Notes under the pieces: model-generated
Database searches by the model: none
Told to the model about the DNA's origin: nothing
What the model saw: only the letters and a program-made list of their open reading frames with translations
Part shown: positions 1 to 7,839 of the stretch, in pieces
Position numbering within the stretch: the first letter of the stretch is position 1
Layout of the letters: every line of letters starts with the position of its first letter
Position numbers and translations under genes: made by a program
Assembly (NCBI RefSeq): GCF_037940415.1
Contig: NZ_CP149798.1
Coordinates: 2,910,501 to 2,974,500 of the forward strand
Length of the DNA stretch: 64,000 nt
Source of the DNA: Streptomyces sp. f51
Lineage (GTDB): Bacteria > Actinomycetota > Actinomycetes > Streptomycetales > Streptomycetaceae
Direction of reading: 5' to 3'

Positions 1-411
1 GTGCTCCCAGTCGTTCTCGCCCTCGGCGTGCATGATGCCGCCGACGTTCTGCGCGCCGGTCTCCTCCAGGAGCCGTACCGCGGTGGCGATGTAGTTCGGG
101 GAGAGCATGCCGTGCCCGTCGACCCGCACGACGACGGGGTGCCGGGACGCCTTGATCGCGGCGTTCAGCGCCGCGGGCGTACGGCCGGTCGGGTTCGGCA
201 CCGTGTGGACCCTCGGATCCTCACGGACGAGTTCGGCGGCGATCTCGTCCGTCCGGTCCGTGGAGGGACCGATGGCGATCACGACCTCCATCTCGCCGTC
301 ATACTCCTGCGCCAGGATCGCTCGGACAGCGCCACGCAGATGCCGCTCCTCGTTGAGGACGGGCATGATCACAGATACGGCGGGAGACCGCACGCCAGAC
401 TTCTCGCTCAT
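1..411 (-). CDS. Family 2 glycosyltransferase, N-terminal fragment
   Basis: The reverse strand from an ATG at 411 reads into a GT-A glycosyltransferase: a Ser-Val-Ile-Met-Pro-Val-Leu-Asn-Glu start, a Gly-Pro-Ser-Thr-Asp-Arg-Thr-Asp segment, and an Arg-Val-Asp-Gly-His stretch where the metal-binding acidic motif of GT2 enzymes sits. Only the first 137 residues are in the window; the C-terminus lies beyond base 1. Such enzymes transfer sugars from nucleotide donors to lipid or polysaccharide acceptors. Divergent transcription from an LCP ligase gene suggests a role in cell-wall glycopolymer synthesis (inference). The acceptor cannot be deduced from this fragment. Confidence 0.85.
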   Translation of the reverse strand, partial: MSEKSGVRSPAVSVIMPVLNEERHLRGAVRAILAQEYDGEMEVVIAIGPSTDRTDEIAAELVREDPRVHTVPNPTGRTPAALNAAIKASRHPVVVRVDGHGMLSPNYIATAVRLLEETGAQNVGGIMHAEGENDWEH

Positions 412-585
412 CGGAGCTCACGTTACCGCGAACGGGGGACACGGTCGCGCGCCGCCCGGCGTAAGGACCGGGCCGCAGATCGTATCGGCCTACCGTGCTC
501 ACGGATCCCCACGCCCAGCGGAACGCGGCTCCGTCCGGCCCGCGGAACGCTTCCCTCCCCCGTCCCGCCCAGTGGAGGTGTTCCC

Positions 586-2079
586 TTGCCCACGCCGCCC
601 CGCTCCCCCGTCCGCCCTCCGCGTCCCCCGCGGCCGTCCCCCGCGCGGCGGCCCGCCCGGCGCTCCGACGGACGCCCCGTGCGCCTCGTACGGCGCAGGA
701 GGCCGCGCTGGGCCGTACGGGCCCTGACCACCGTCTCCGTGGTGGTCCTCGCCTCGGCGGGCATCGGGCACGCGGTGCTCAGCGGCCTGGACGCGGGCAT
801 CGCCCGGGTCGACCCGTTCAAGGACATGAAGAACCGGCCCGAGGCCGGGCACGGGATGAATCTGCTGCTCGTCGGCACCGACGGCCGGGAGAAGATCACC
901 GAGGCGGAACGGCGGAAGTTCCGGCTCGGCGGCGCGCCCTGCCACTGCACCGACACCGTCATGATCGTGCACATCTCCGAGGACCGGGACCGGGCCAGCA
1001 TCGTCAGCCTGCCGCGCGACTCCTACGCCGAGGCGCCCGCGCACACCGACGAGGTCACCGGACAGCGGCACGGCCCGCACCCGCTCAAACTGAACGCGGC
1101 CTACGCCGAGGGCGGCCCCACCCTGACCGTGCGGACCGTGGAGAACATGACTCATGTGAAGATCGACCACTATCTGGAGGTCGACTTCACCAGCTTCATG
1201 AAGACGGTCGACGTGCTCGGCGGCGTCAGGATCTGCACCGCGCAGCCGCTGAAGGACCGGTACACCGGCCTCGACCTTGCGGCCGGTTCGCATCTGCTGG
1301 GCGGCGGGCAGGCGCTCCAGTACGTACGGTCCCGGCACACCGACGGCTCCTCCGACCTCGGCCGGATGAAGCGCCAGCAGCGCTTCCTCGCGGCGCTCGT
1401 CTCCCGGGCCACGTCGTCCGGGGTGCTGCTGAACCCGATGAAGTTCCGGGACGTGACCCGGGCGGTGCTCGGCTCGGTACGGGCCGACAAGGGCTTCGGC
1501 ACGGACGAGATGCTGGACCTGGGCCGGGCGATGCGGAACTTCTCCCCGTCCTCGTCCGAGTTCACGACCGTGCCGATCGGACAGATGGCCTACGCCGTCA
1601 AGGGCATCGGATCGACCCTGAAATGGGACGAGGCGAAGGCACGGACGCTCTTCACGGCGCTGCGCGAGGACAAGCCGCTCGCGACGCCCCACGCGCCGCG
1701 GGCCCAGGCCGTCCGGGTCGCGGTGGCCCCACAGCAGATCCGGGTGCAGATCGAGAACGGGACCGCCACGACCGGTCTCGGCAAGCGGGTCGACGGCGCG
1801 CTCGCCGCCACCGGGTTCAGGACGACGGGCCGGCCCACGACCGCCCCCGACACCACGGTCCGGCGCACCGTCGTCTCCTACGACCCCCGCTGGGACCGTT
1901 CGGCGAAGTCCCTCGCGGCCGCGCTTCCCGGCGCCGAGCTGCGCGCGGTCCCCGGACAGGGCCCCCTCCTGAAGGTGACCGCCGGCACCGACTTCAAGCA
2001 GGTGACACGGGTACGGGCGGAGGAACCGGCCCGGAGCGAGCCGGGCGTGGTGACGGGAGACCAGGTGGTGTGCCCCTGA
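586..2079 (+). CDS. LytR-CpsA-Psr (LCP) family protein with LytR C-terminal domain
   Basis: The predicted 497-residue protein has a Pro/Arg-rich cytoplasmic tail (1-45), one membrane segment (about 46-64), an extracellular LCP domain (about 90-340) and a LytR_C domain (about 375-497). Diagnostic LCP motifs are LLLVGTDGR, SLPRDSY and the arginine-rich QYVRSRH...SDLGRMKRQ segment that binds polyprenyl pyrophosphate. LCP enzymes attach glycopolymers such as teichoic acids to peptidoglycan. I chose the TTG at 586 because GGAGG lies seven bases upstream and the reading frame further upstream overlaps the divergent glycosyltransferase. A second LCP gene lies 0.7 kb downstream on the same strand. 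Confidence 0.9.
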   Translation: MPTPPRSPVRPPRPPRPSPARRPARRSDGRPVRLVRRRRPRWAVRALTTVSVVVLASAGIGHAVLSGLDAGIARVDPFKDMKNRPEAGHGMNLLLVGTDGREKITEAERRKFRLGGAPCHCTDTVMIVHISEDRDRASIVSLPRDSYAEAPAHTDEVTGQRHGPHPLKLNAAYAEGGPTLTVRTVENMTHVKIDHYLEVDFTSFMKTVDVLGGVRICTAQPLKDRYTGLDLAAGSHLLGGGQALQYVRSRHTDGSSDLGRMKRQQRFLAALVSRATSSGVLLNPMKFRDVTRAVLGSVRADKGFGTDEMLDLGRAMRNFSPSSSEFTTVPIGQMAYAVKGIGSTLKWDEAKARTLFTALREDKPLATPHAPRAQAVRVAVAPQQIRVQIENGTATTGLGKRVDGALAATGFRTTGRPTTAPDTTVRRTVVSYDPRWDRSAKSLAAALPGAELRAVPGQGPLLKVTAGTDFKQVTRVRAEEPARSEPGVVTGDQVVCP

Positions 2080-2130
2080 CCGCGCCCCCGGCTCCGGGCG
2101 GCCGCGGATGGCTCCGGGCCGCCGCGGACC

Positions 2131-2679
2131 TCAGTCGTCGAGGCCCTCCGCCGCCCGCTTCTCGCGGAGGTCCATGATCGCCCGGCGGCGGGCCAGCCGG
2201 TGGGTGCGGCGGATCTGCGCCTCCTGGAAGCGGCGCTCGTCCCGCTCGGTCTCGGTGACGACCGGCGGCACCCTGCGGGGCTTGCCGTCGGCGTCGACGG
2301 CGGCGAAGACGAGATAGGCCGAACCGACCTGCTGCGGCGGGGTGGACTCGTTCCAGCGCTCGGCCAGGACCCGCACACCGACCTCCATCGAGGTCCGCCC
2401 GGTCCAGTTGACCTGGGCCTTCACATGGACCAGGTCACCCACGCGTACGGGTTCGAGGAAGGCCATCTCGTCCATCGAGGCGGTGACGGCGGGGCCACCG
2501 GAGTGCCGACCGGCCACCGCGCCCGCCGCGTCGTCGACGAGCTTCATGATCACGCCACCGTGCACCGAGCCCAGAAGGTTCGTGTCGTTGTGGGTCATGA
2601 TGTGGCTCAGGGTGGTGCGGGACGCCGATGTCGGCTTGCCCGGGATGTCGTTTTCCGGGGTGGTGGCCTGGTCTGTCAT
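2131..2679 (-). CDS. Acyl-CoA thioesterase, hotdog fold
   Basis: The 182-residue product is a single hotdog-domain acyl-CoA hydrolase of the YciA/Acot type. The segment HGGVIMKLVDDAAGA, in which an Asp follows the HGG turn, is the family's active-site helix, and MAFLEPVRVGDLV is the conserved following strand. It should hydrolyse cytosolic acyl-CoA to free acid and CoA; chain-length preference cannot be read. The start at 2679 has an AGGTGGAGG ribosome site immediately upstream. The charged C-terminus (residues 150-182) is longer than the core domain. It lies between two LCP genes on the opposite strand, without an obvious functional link. Confidence 0.9.
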   Translation of the reverse strand: MTDQATTPENDIPGKPTSASRTTLSHIMTHNDTNLLGSVHGGVIMKLVDDAAGAVAGRHSGGPAVTASMDEMAFLEPVRVGDLVHVKAQVNWTGRTSMEVGVRVLAERWNESTPPQQVGSAYLVFAAVDADGKPRRVPPVVTETERDERRFQEAQIRRTHRLARRRAIMDLREKRAAEGLDD

Positions 2680-2797
2680 GTCCTCCACCTTATGCCGCGC
2701 GGGCGGCGGTCTCTTTGCATCAGCTCTGCAACAGGCGTGACCCAGATCTCCCGGCTCTCTTGTAAGAGACCTGGTGGAGAGCTGCACACTGGTCCGC

Positions 2798-4111
2798 ATG
2801 AATGAATGGCCCGACGGATGGTCCGACGACAACCGCAGCAACGGCGGCAACCGCTACGGACGCGGCAGCGCAGGCGCACAGCCCGAGAGCGCCCGCGTCA
2901 TGCGACAGGTCCGTCGCGGCCCGTCCGCACCCGCTCCGGGCCAGGGCGCTCCGCCGTACGGCGCCGGGGTGCCCCGCCAGCCCTCGTACGTCGACGGCCA
3001 GGGCTACGACGAGGGCCAGGGCTACGACAACGGCTACGACTCCGGTTACAGCACCGGCCAGGTGTACGGGAGCCCGGGCGGCCCCGGCGGTCCGCAGGGC
3101 CCCGGCGACGGCGGCGCGTACCCGCGGCTCCCCGCGCCGAACTGGCGCAAGCGGATCAAGTGGACCGCGATCACGCTGGTCACGGCGCTGGTCGTGGTCT
3201 CCGTCGGCACGTACTTCTGGGCGGACTCCAAGCTCCACCGTGACGTGGATCTCTCCAAGGTCATAGACAGGCCGGAGACCGGCTCGGGCACGAACTACCT
3301 GATCGTCGGCTCCGACAGCCGCGCCGGCCTGACCGCCGCGGACAAGAAGAAGCTGCACACCGGCTCCGCCGAGGGCAAGCGCACGGACTCGATGATGATC
3401 CTGCACACCGGCAGCAACGGCTCCACGCTGCTGTCGCTGCCCCGTGACTCGAACGTCACGATCCCGAAGTTCCAGGGCTCCGAGTCCGGCAAGATCAAGG
3501 GCCCGCTGGGCCAGAACAAGCTGAACGCCGCCTACGCCTTCGACGGCCCCACGCTCCTGGTCAGGACCATCGAGTACAACACCGGTCTGCACATCGACCA
3601 CTACGTGGAGATCGGCTTCGCCGGGTTCGCGGGCATCGTCGACGCGGTCGGCGGTGTCGACATGACCCTCGACCAGGGCTTCAAGGACAAGTACTCCGGC
3701 GCCGACTTCAAGGCGGGCAAGCAGACGCTGAACGGCGAGCAGGCCCTGGCCTTCGTCCGTACCCGCCACGCCTTCGCCGCCTCGGACCTTCAGCGCACCA
3801 AGAACCAGCAGAAGTTCCTGTCCGCCCTGGCCCACCAGGTCGCGACCCCCTCGACGGTCCTGAACCCCTTCAAGCTGTACCCGACGATGGGCGCGGGCCT
3901 CGACTCGCTGGTCGTCGACAAGGACATGAGCCTGTGGGACCTGGCCGACATGTTCTGGGCCATGAAGGGCGTCACCAGCGGCGACGGCAAGTCCATGAAC
4001 ATGCCCATCTCCGGTTCCGTCGGCGGCAACCTCGTCTGGGACAAGACGAAGATGAAGACGCTGGTGAACGAGCTCAAGAACGACGAGAAGGTCACGGTGT
4101 CGGGCAACTGA
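2798..4111 (+). CDS. LytR-CpsA-Psr (LCP) family protein
   Basis: This 437-residue LCP protein has a Gly/Tyr/Pro-rich cytoplasmic region (about 1-115) with YDEGQGYDNGYDSGY-type repeats, one membrane helix (about 125-145) and an LCP domain. YLIVGSDSRAG, LSLPRDSNV, DHYVEIGFAGFAGIVDAVGG and FVRTRHAFAASDLQRTKNQ are the family signatures, including the arginines that hold the lipid pyrophosphate. It lacks the LytR_C domain of the LCP protein at 586-2079, so the two probably serve different polymers or partners (inference). The ATG at 2798 begins the conserved MNEWPDGW sequence; a GTG at 2774 is an alternative. The ribosome site is weak. Confidence 0.9.
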   Translation: MNEWPDGWSDDNRSNGGNRYGRGSAGAQPESARVMRQVRRGPSAPAPGQGAPPYGAGVPRQPSYVDGQGYDEGQGYDNGYDSGYSTGQVYGSPGGPGGPQGPGDGGAYPRLPAPNWRKRIKWTAITLVTALVVVSVGTYFWADSKLHRDVDLSKVIDRPETGSGTNYLIVGSDSRAGLTAADKKKLHTGSAEGKRTDSMMILHTGSNGSTLLSLPRDSNVTIPKFQGSESGKIKGPLGQNKLNAAYAFDGPTLLVRTIEYNTGLHIDHYVEIGFAGFAGIVDAVGGVDMTLDQGFKDKYSGADFKAGKQTLNGEQALAFVRTRHAFAASDLQRTKNQQKFLSALAHQVATPSTVLNPFKLYPTMGAGLDSLVVDKDMSLWDLADMFWAMKGVTSGDGKSMNMPISGSVGGNLVWDKTKMKTLVNELKNDEKVTVSGN

Positions 4112-4172
4112 CCCGATTCCGCGCCCCGTCGCCGGCGGCCCGACCGGGCACCGCCCGAGGCCGCCGGCCCCC

Positions 4173-4209
4173 GACCCACCGCCACCGCGCTCCGCGGCAG
4201 CGGTGGGTC
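4173..4209. terminator. Bidirectional hairpin terminator
   Basis: A perfect 10-bp inverted repeat, GACCCACCGC at 4173-4182 and GCGGTGGGTC at 4200-4209, encloses a further CGCG...CGCG pairing. It sits between the convergent LCP gene and kinase-like gene, and its right arm touches the kinase stop codon. It probably ends transcription of both; no T-tract follows, as is common in streptomycetes. Confidence 0.65.
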
Positions 4210-5164
4210 AGTTGCGTGAGGTGCGCAGGGTGATGCGGCCCCGGGTGCGGGGACCGTCGAGCTTGGAGCGGTCGACGACGGGCCTGCCGGCGGGTTCCGC
4301 GGCCATGAGGCGGATCGTGTCCCGGCCCGCGAGGGCGGTGCACCACTGGGCCAGGTGCGGGCGGGTGCCACGCGGGCCCGCCGCCTCCTCCCACAGATCC
4401 CGCACGGCGTCGGCCCGCCGGTCGTCGAGCACGCCGGACAGCGGCCGCAGGGGCTTGCCGGGCGTCACGTAGGCGTCCTGGCTCACGACCCGGCCCACCA
4501 CGAGCGCCGCCTTGTAGCGGTCGCTGTCCACGGTGGCGGCGCCCGCGGCGGCCAGCGGGTCGTGCCAGTCGGGGGTGTCCGCCTGTTCCAGGACCGGCGG
4601 CCGCCCGGCCATGCGCACACCGTCGCAGTCCAGGAGGTACGGGGCGGGCGCGGGCCTGACGGTCCACAGCACGTTCGCGTGGGACACGTCACCGACCACC
4701 AGACCCAGCGTGTGCAGCCAGTGGAAGAGCCCGACGACGGCCACGACCAGCGCGAACCGCTCGGCGGGCGAGGGCTGGGCTACACCCTGCCAGGCCGCCC
4801 TCGGCGGCCGGAGCAGATACGACAGATCGGTCAGCCGGGCCTCGCCGCGCGAGGTCCGCCAGGTCATGGAGTCCGGCGCCCTGCGCATCAGGAACCCGGT
4901 CGCCCTGCCCCCGTCCAGGACCCGGCACAGCGGCCACGCCGTCTCCCGGTCCAGACGGTCCCGGTCGGCCGGGCCGAGCCCCTGGCGCAGGGCCACCAGC
5001 GCCGCCAGCTCCGCGCCGTCGGCCTTCCCCGGCTCGCGGTAGCTCTTGTACAGCAGCCGGCCGGGACCGGTGACGTCGTACACCTCGCCCTGGCCGCCGT
5101 CGCCGACCCGGGTGCCGAGGGCGAGCGAGCCGAGCGTCACGTCGGCGCCGTCGTCGGCGCTCAC
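4208..5164 (-). CDS. Protein kinase-like protein of a TerY-P triad
   Basis: The 318-residue product has a eukaryotic-type kinase fold: a Gly-rich loop (RVGDGGQGEVY), a candidate ATP-binding Lys (LLYKSYR), a catalytic-loop equivalent (GDVSHANVLW, with Asp and Asn correctly spaced) and a metal-binding loop DCDG in place of DFG. HRD is replaced by GDV, so activity is likely but unproven. It has no membrane segment. It is the last gene of the operon; its GTG overlaps the TGA of the phosphatase gene by four bases (GTGA, 5161-5164), suggesting coupled translation. Kinase, PP2C and TerY-like vWA together match the described TerY-P arrangement. The kinase targets are unknown. Confidence 0.75.
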   Translation of the reverse strand: MSADDGADVTLGSLALGTRVGDGGQGEVYDVTGPGRLLYKSYREPGKADGAELAALVALRQGLGPADRDRLDRETAWPLCRVLDGGRATGFLMRRAPDSMTWRTSRGEARLTDLSYLLRPPRAAWQGVAQPSPAERFALVVAVVGLFHWLHTLGLVVGDVSHANVLWTVRPAPAPYLLDCDGVRMAGRPPVLEQADTPDWHDPLAAAGAATVDSDRYKAALVVGRVVSQDAYVTPGKPLRPLSGVLDDRRADAVRDLWEEAAGPRGTRPHLAQWCTALAGRDTIRLMAAEPAGRPVVDRSKLDGPRTRGRITLRTSRN

Positions 5165-6672
5165 GGCACGGCCTCCCACAGGACGACGGCGGTGCGGTCG
5201 TCGTCGTACGACTTCACCCGGTACTGCACCTGCCACAGGAAGTCCGCCGGTGCCGGCGCGGCCCCCTGCCCCCAGCCGGACGCCAGGAAGTCCCGCATCC
5301 CCGCCTCCCCGGCGAGCGGCGTGGACAGGCCGTCCGTCCAGAGCACGAGGACGTCACCGGGCAGGGCCGGGCCGAGGAGCAGGGCGCGGGCGCGGTGGCC
5401 GTGCGGCAGGGCGGCGGTACGGGTGTCGATCATTCCGTCGCCGTCGTGCTCGGGGTCCGTGAGGGACAGGTTCCACTCCCCCGCGCGCAGCAGTGCCGTG
5501 CCGCCGTCGCCGACCGCCAGGAAGCCGCGGGTGCGCACGCGGGGATCGAGCGGTACGAGCAGCGCGCGCAGGGTGGTCGCGTACGCGGCGGGGTCGTCGC
5601 CGCGCTCGCGGGCACGGTGCGCGAGCAGGGTCGCCACCCGGCCCACGGCGGTGTCCACCAGCGCGGCGAACCCCGTCCGGTCGCCCGAGCGCAGGGTCTC
5701 GCAGAGTTCCCCCGCCACGCCGTCCAGCTCCATCGCGGCGAGCCGGCAGGCCTCCTGCGAGCCGATGTGCGAGCGGGCCGCCGAGCCCACGCCGTCCGCC
5801 ACGGCGAGCAGCAGCAGGCCGTCCGGGCCGTCCGTCCCGAGGCGGACCACGGCCAGGGAGTCCTGGCGCGGCTCGCCCTGATAGCGGTGCGAGTCGCCGC
5901 GCACCGACGCCGCCCGGACCGTCAGAGCGCCGTATCCGGCGCCGTCCACCACCATGTCGGGGGTCAGCGCCGCGGTCGGGTCCTCCCGGACCGAGGGAAG
6001 CTCACGGGGTTCCGGGGCGTACAGCGGGGGCTTGGGTCCCGAGTGGCGCGGGGCCCCGAGCACCGGGAGCGTCCCGATCCGCGGGGCGGGCGCGTCGGGC
6101 ACGGGCACGGGGCCGTGCGGGGACGGCTGCGGCAGCGGCCGCTGCTCGGGTCGCGGCTCCGGTCGCGGCTCCGGCCGCTGTGCGAAGCCGGGCTGGGGGA
6201 ACGGAGGCGTCGGTGCCGGCTCGTACGAGGTGGGGGTCGGGGGCGACGGCTGCGCGAGCGGTCCGTAGGACAGGGGCGGGTTCGGTCCTGCGGTCGTCGG
6301 TGCGGTGGGCTGGTCGGCCGGGGCGAGGGGCACCGGCTCCGGCTGGTCGTTGAAGAACTGGTCGACGCTCTGCCAGGTGGCGTCCAGCGGGTCGGGCTCG
6401 CGCGCGTCCGGCCAGCTTGGCTCGGTTCCGCCCACGTCGTGCCGACATCCCGCGGGATGCCCCGCGTCCGCCTGTCCGGCCTCCGCCCGCCGCACGTCCG
6501 GCTCGCGCTCTTCCGTCTCGTACGGGTCCGGTCTGCGGGAGGTGGGGTGGTGCGGGGCCGGTTGCTGGGGCCCGGGGTGATGCGAGCCGGTTTGGTGCGG
6601 GGCCGGCTGGTGCGGGCCGGGCCGGTGCGGGTTCGTTCGGGACGGGCCGGGGGTGTTCATGTCGTTCTCCAT
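5161..6672 (-). CDS. PP2C-type Ser/Thr phosphatase with long Pro/His-rich N-terminus
   Basis: The 503-residue protein has two parts. Residues 1 to about 235 are low-complexity, rich in Pro, His, Gln and Glu, with no recognisable domain. Residues about 240-503 form a PP2C_2-type phosphatase: RQDSLAVV and VADGVGS supply the usual metal-binding aspartates, followed by LWTDGLSTPL and a DDDRTAVVLWE end. It should remove phosphate from Ser/Thr in the cytosol, presumably opposing the adjacent kinase. ATG codons at 6672 and 6660 are both usable; the first is preceded by GAGG eight bases away and lies 10 bases after the vWA stop codon. The tail may be a scaffold (inference). Confidence 0.85.
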   Translation of the reverse strand: MENDMNTPGPSRTNPHRPGPHQPAPHQTGSHHPGPQQPAPHHPTSRRPDPYETEEREPDVRRAEAGQADAGHPAGCRHDVGGTEPSWPDAREPDPLDATWQSVDQFFNDQPEPVPLAPADQPTAPTTAGPNPPLSYGPLAQPSPPTPTSYEPAPTPPFPQPGFAQRPEPRPEPRPEQRPLPQPSPHGPVPVPDAPAPRIGTLPVLGAPRHSGPKPPLYAPEPRELPSVREDPTAALTPDMVVDGAGYGALTVRAASVRGDSHRYQGEPRQDSLAVVRLGTDGPDGLLLLAVADGVGSAARSHIGSQEACRLAAMELDGVAGELCETLRSGDRTGFAALVDTAVGRVATLLAHRARERGDDPAAYATTLRALLVPLDPRVRTRGFLAVGDGGTALLRAGEWNLSLTDPEHDGDGMIDTRTAALPHGHRARALLLGPALPGDVLVLWTDGLSTPLAGEAGMRDFLASGWGQGAAPAPADFLWQVQYRVKSYDDDRTAVVLWEAVP

Positions 6673-6682
6673 CGGCGCGACC

Positions 6683-7348
6683 TCACAGCTTGTCGAGAGA
6701 GACGAGGGAGAAGCCGGGCACGGTGTCGTCCACGGCCAGCGTGAATCCGTTGCCGCCGTCCGCGCCGATGCTCCCGGCGGACCGGACGATCGACCGGGTC
6801 AGGCTGGAGGCGAACTCGCGCAGCGCCTGCGCCGGCGACACCGACGAGTCCTTCTGCATGAACGCCCGGAAGTTCGCGACGCGGGCGATCGTCGACTCCT
6901 GCGCCTCCCCGATGCCGAAGGCGATGATCTTCGGGCAGAACCGCGACTGGGTGACCTCCTTGTACGCCTGGTCCCAGTCCGGGTCCGTGGGGATGCCGTC
7001 GGAGAGGAAGAAGACCACGGGCCGGTACACCTCGTGGCCCTCCGCCTTCAGCGCCGCCACGTCGGCCTCGACGCAGCGCAGCAGGGTGCGGAACGCGTCG
7101 CCGTACGAGGTGAGCCCGCCCGCCGCGAGCGCCGGGACGGAGTCGATGTCACTGAGGTCGACGAGCGGCTGGAGCACGGTGGCGGTGTCGGAGAAGCCGA
7201 TCAGGCAGAAGCGGGTCTTGTCCGCGACGGTCGGGTTGGTGCTGATCTCGTGGTGCAGGTCGGGGAGCGCGCCGTTGATGGCGTCGATCGGCTCGCCGAT
7301 CATCGACCCGGACTCGTCGCAGAGCAGGTAGAAGGGCAGGATCTGCAA
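6683..7348 (-). CDS. TerY-like von Willebrand factor A protein
   Basis: The 221-residue product is essentially one vWA domain. The metal-ion-dependent adhesion site is intact: DESGS near the N-terminus (residues 11-15), a Thr in GGLTSYGDAF, and the Asp in FFLSDGIPTD. It resembles TerY of tellurite-resistance loci and should act as a cytosolic metal-dependent protein-binding module. The frame remains open upstream without ATG or GTG; I chose the TTG at 7348 because GGAGG lies about nine bases before it and the previous gene ends at 7366. It is translated with the phosphatase and kinase genes downstream. Confidence 0.85.
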   Translation of the reverse strand: MQILPFYLLCDESGSMIGEPIDAINGALPDLHHEISTNPTVADKTRFCLIGFSDTATVLQPLVDLSDIDSVPALAAGGLTSYGDAFRTLLRCVEADVAALKAEGHEVYRPVVFFLSDGIPTDPDWDQAYKEVTQSRFCPKIIAFGIGEAQESTIARVANFRAFMQKDSSVSPAQALREFASSLTRSIVRSAGSIGADGGNGFTLAVDDTVPGFSLVSLDKL

Positions 7349-7365
7349 GGTCTCGTACCTCCGGG

Positions 7366-7839
7366 TCAGTACGTGTAGAAGTAGATCTCGATGTCGGCGT
7401 GGCCCGGGGAGGCTCCGCCTTTCCAGAAGTCGCGGGTGGTCGCGGCCCGGAACATGTCCGGACGGGCCTTCTCCAGCAGGGAGTTGACCTCGTGGGCGTA
7501 CGCGCCGCCGGCGCCCGGGTCCGTGTGGCGTCCGAAGGTCAGCACGAAGGCGGCCTGCCGGCCCCGGTAGCGCGCGGTGGCGGTGCGCAGGGCGCGCACG
7601 ATGCCCGTGTCGTCGCCCGCGGACGCGTCGACGGCCACCTTGACCGGGGTGCGGACCACCGCCCGCGGGCCGGTGTGCCGGGACTTCCTCCCGGCGGCCG
7701 AGGACGACGACGCGGGGCGCTTGTCGGCGGCCTGCGGGTCGCCCTGGTCCCCCATGGCCACCAGGGCGAGGACGAGCAGCATGTCCGCGAACAGCCACCC
7801 GGCCATGTGCAGCGGCTGGAACCTCCCGCCGCGCTTCAT
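7366..7839 (-). CDS. Small one-TM protein, possibly MotB/ExbD-like
   Basis: The 157-residue protein has a short basic N-terminus, one membrane helix (about 11-30, LHMAGWLFADMLLVLALVAM), a disordered linker and a C-terminal mixed alpha/beta region (about 65-157). The Asp within the helix (FADMLL) occupies the place of the proton-carrying Asp in MotB, ExbD, TolR and ZorB. No OmpA-type peptidoglycan-binding motif is visible, so it is closer to ExbD/TolR in layout. Its ATG overlaps the stop of the upstream large membrane protein by four bases (ATGA, 7836-7839), which fits a complex made in fixed ratio. The family assignment is inference. Confidence 0.55.
   Translation of the reverse strand: MKRGGRFQPLHMAGWLFADMLLVLALVAMGDQGDPQAADKRPASSSSAAGRKSRHTGPRAVVRTPVKVAVDASAGDDTGIVRALRTATARYRGRQAAFVLTFGRHTDPGAGGAYAHEVNSLLEKARPDMFRAATTRDFWKGGASPGHADIEIYFYTY

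Noticed and set aside
1..585. In-frame extension of the first LCP gene back to base 1
   Set aside because: It overlaps the divergent glycosyltransferase on the other strand and lacks LCP homology; the TTG at 586 with a good ribosome site is the natural start.
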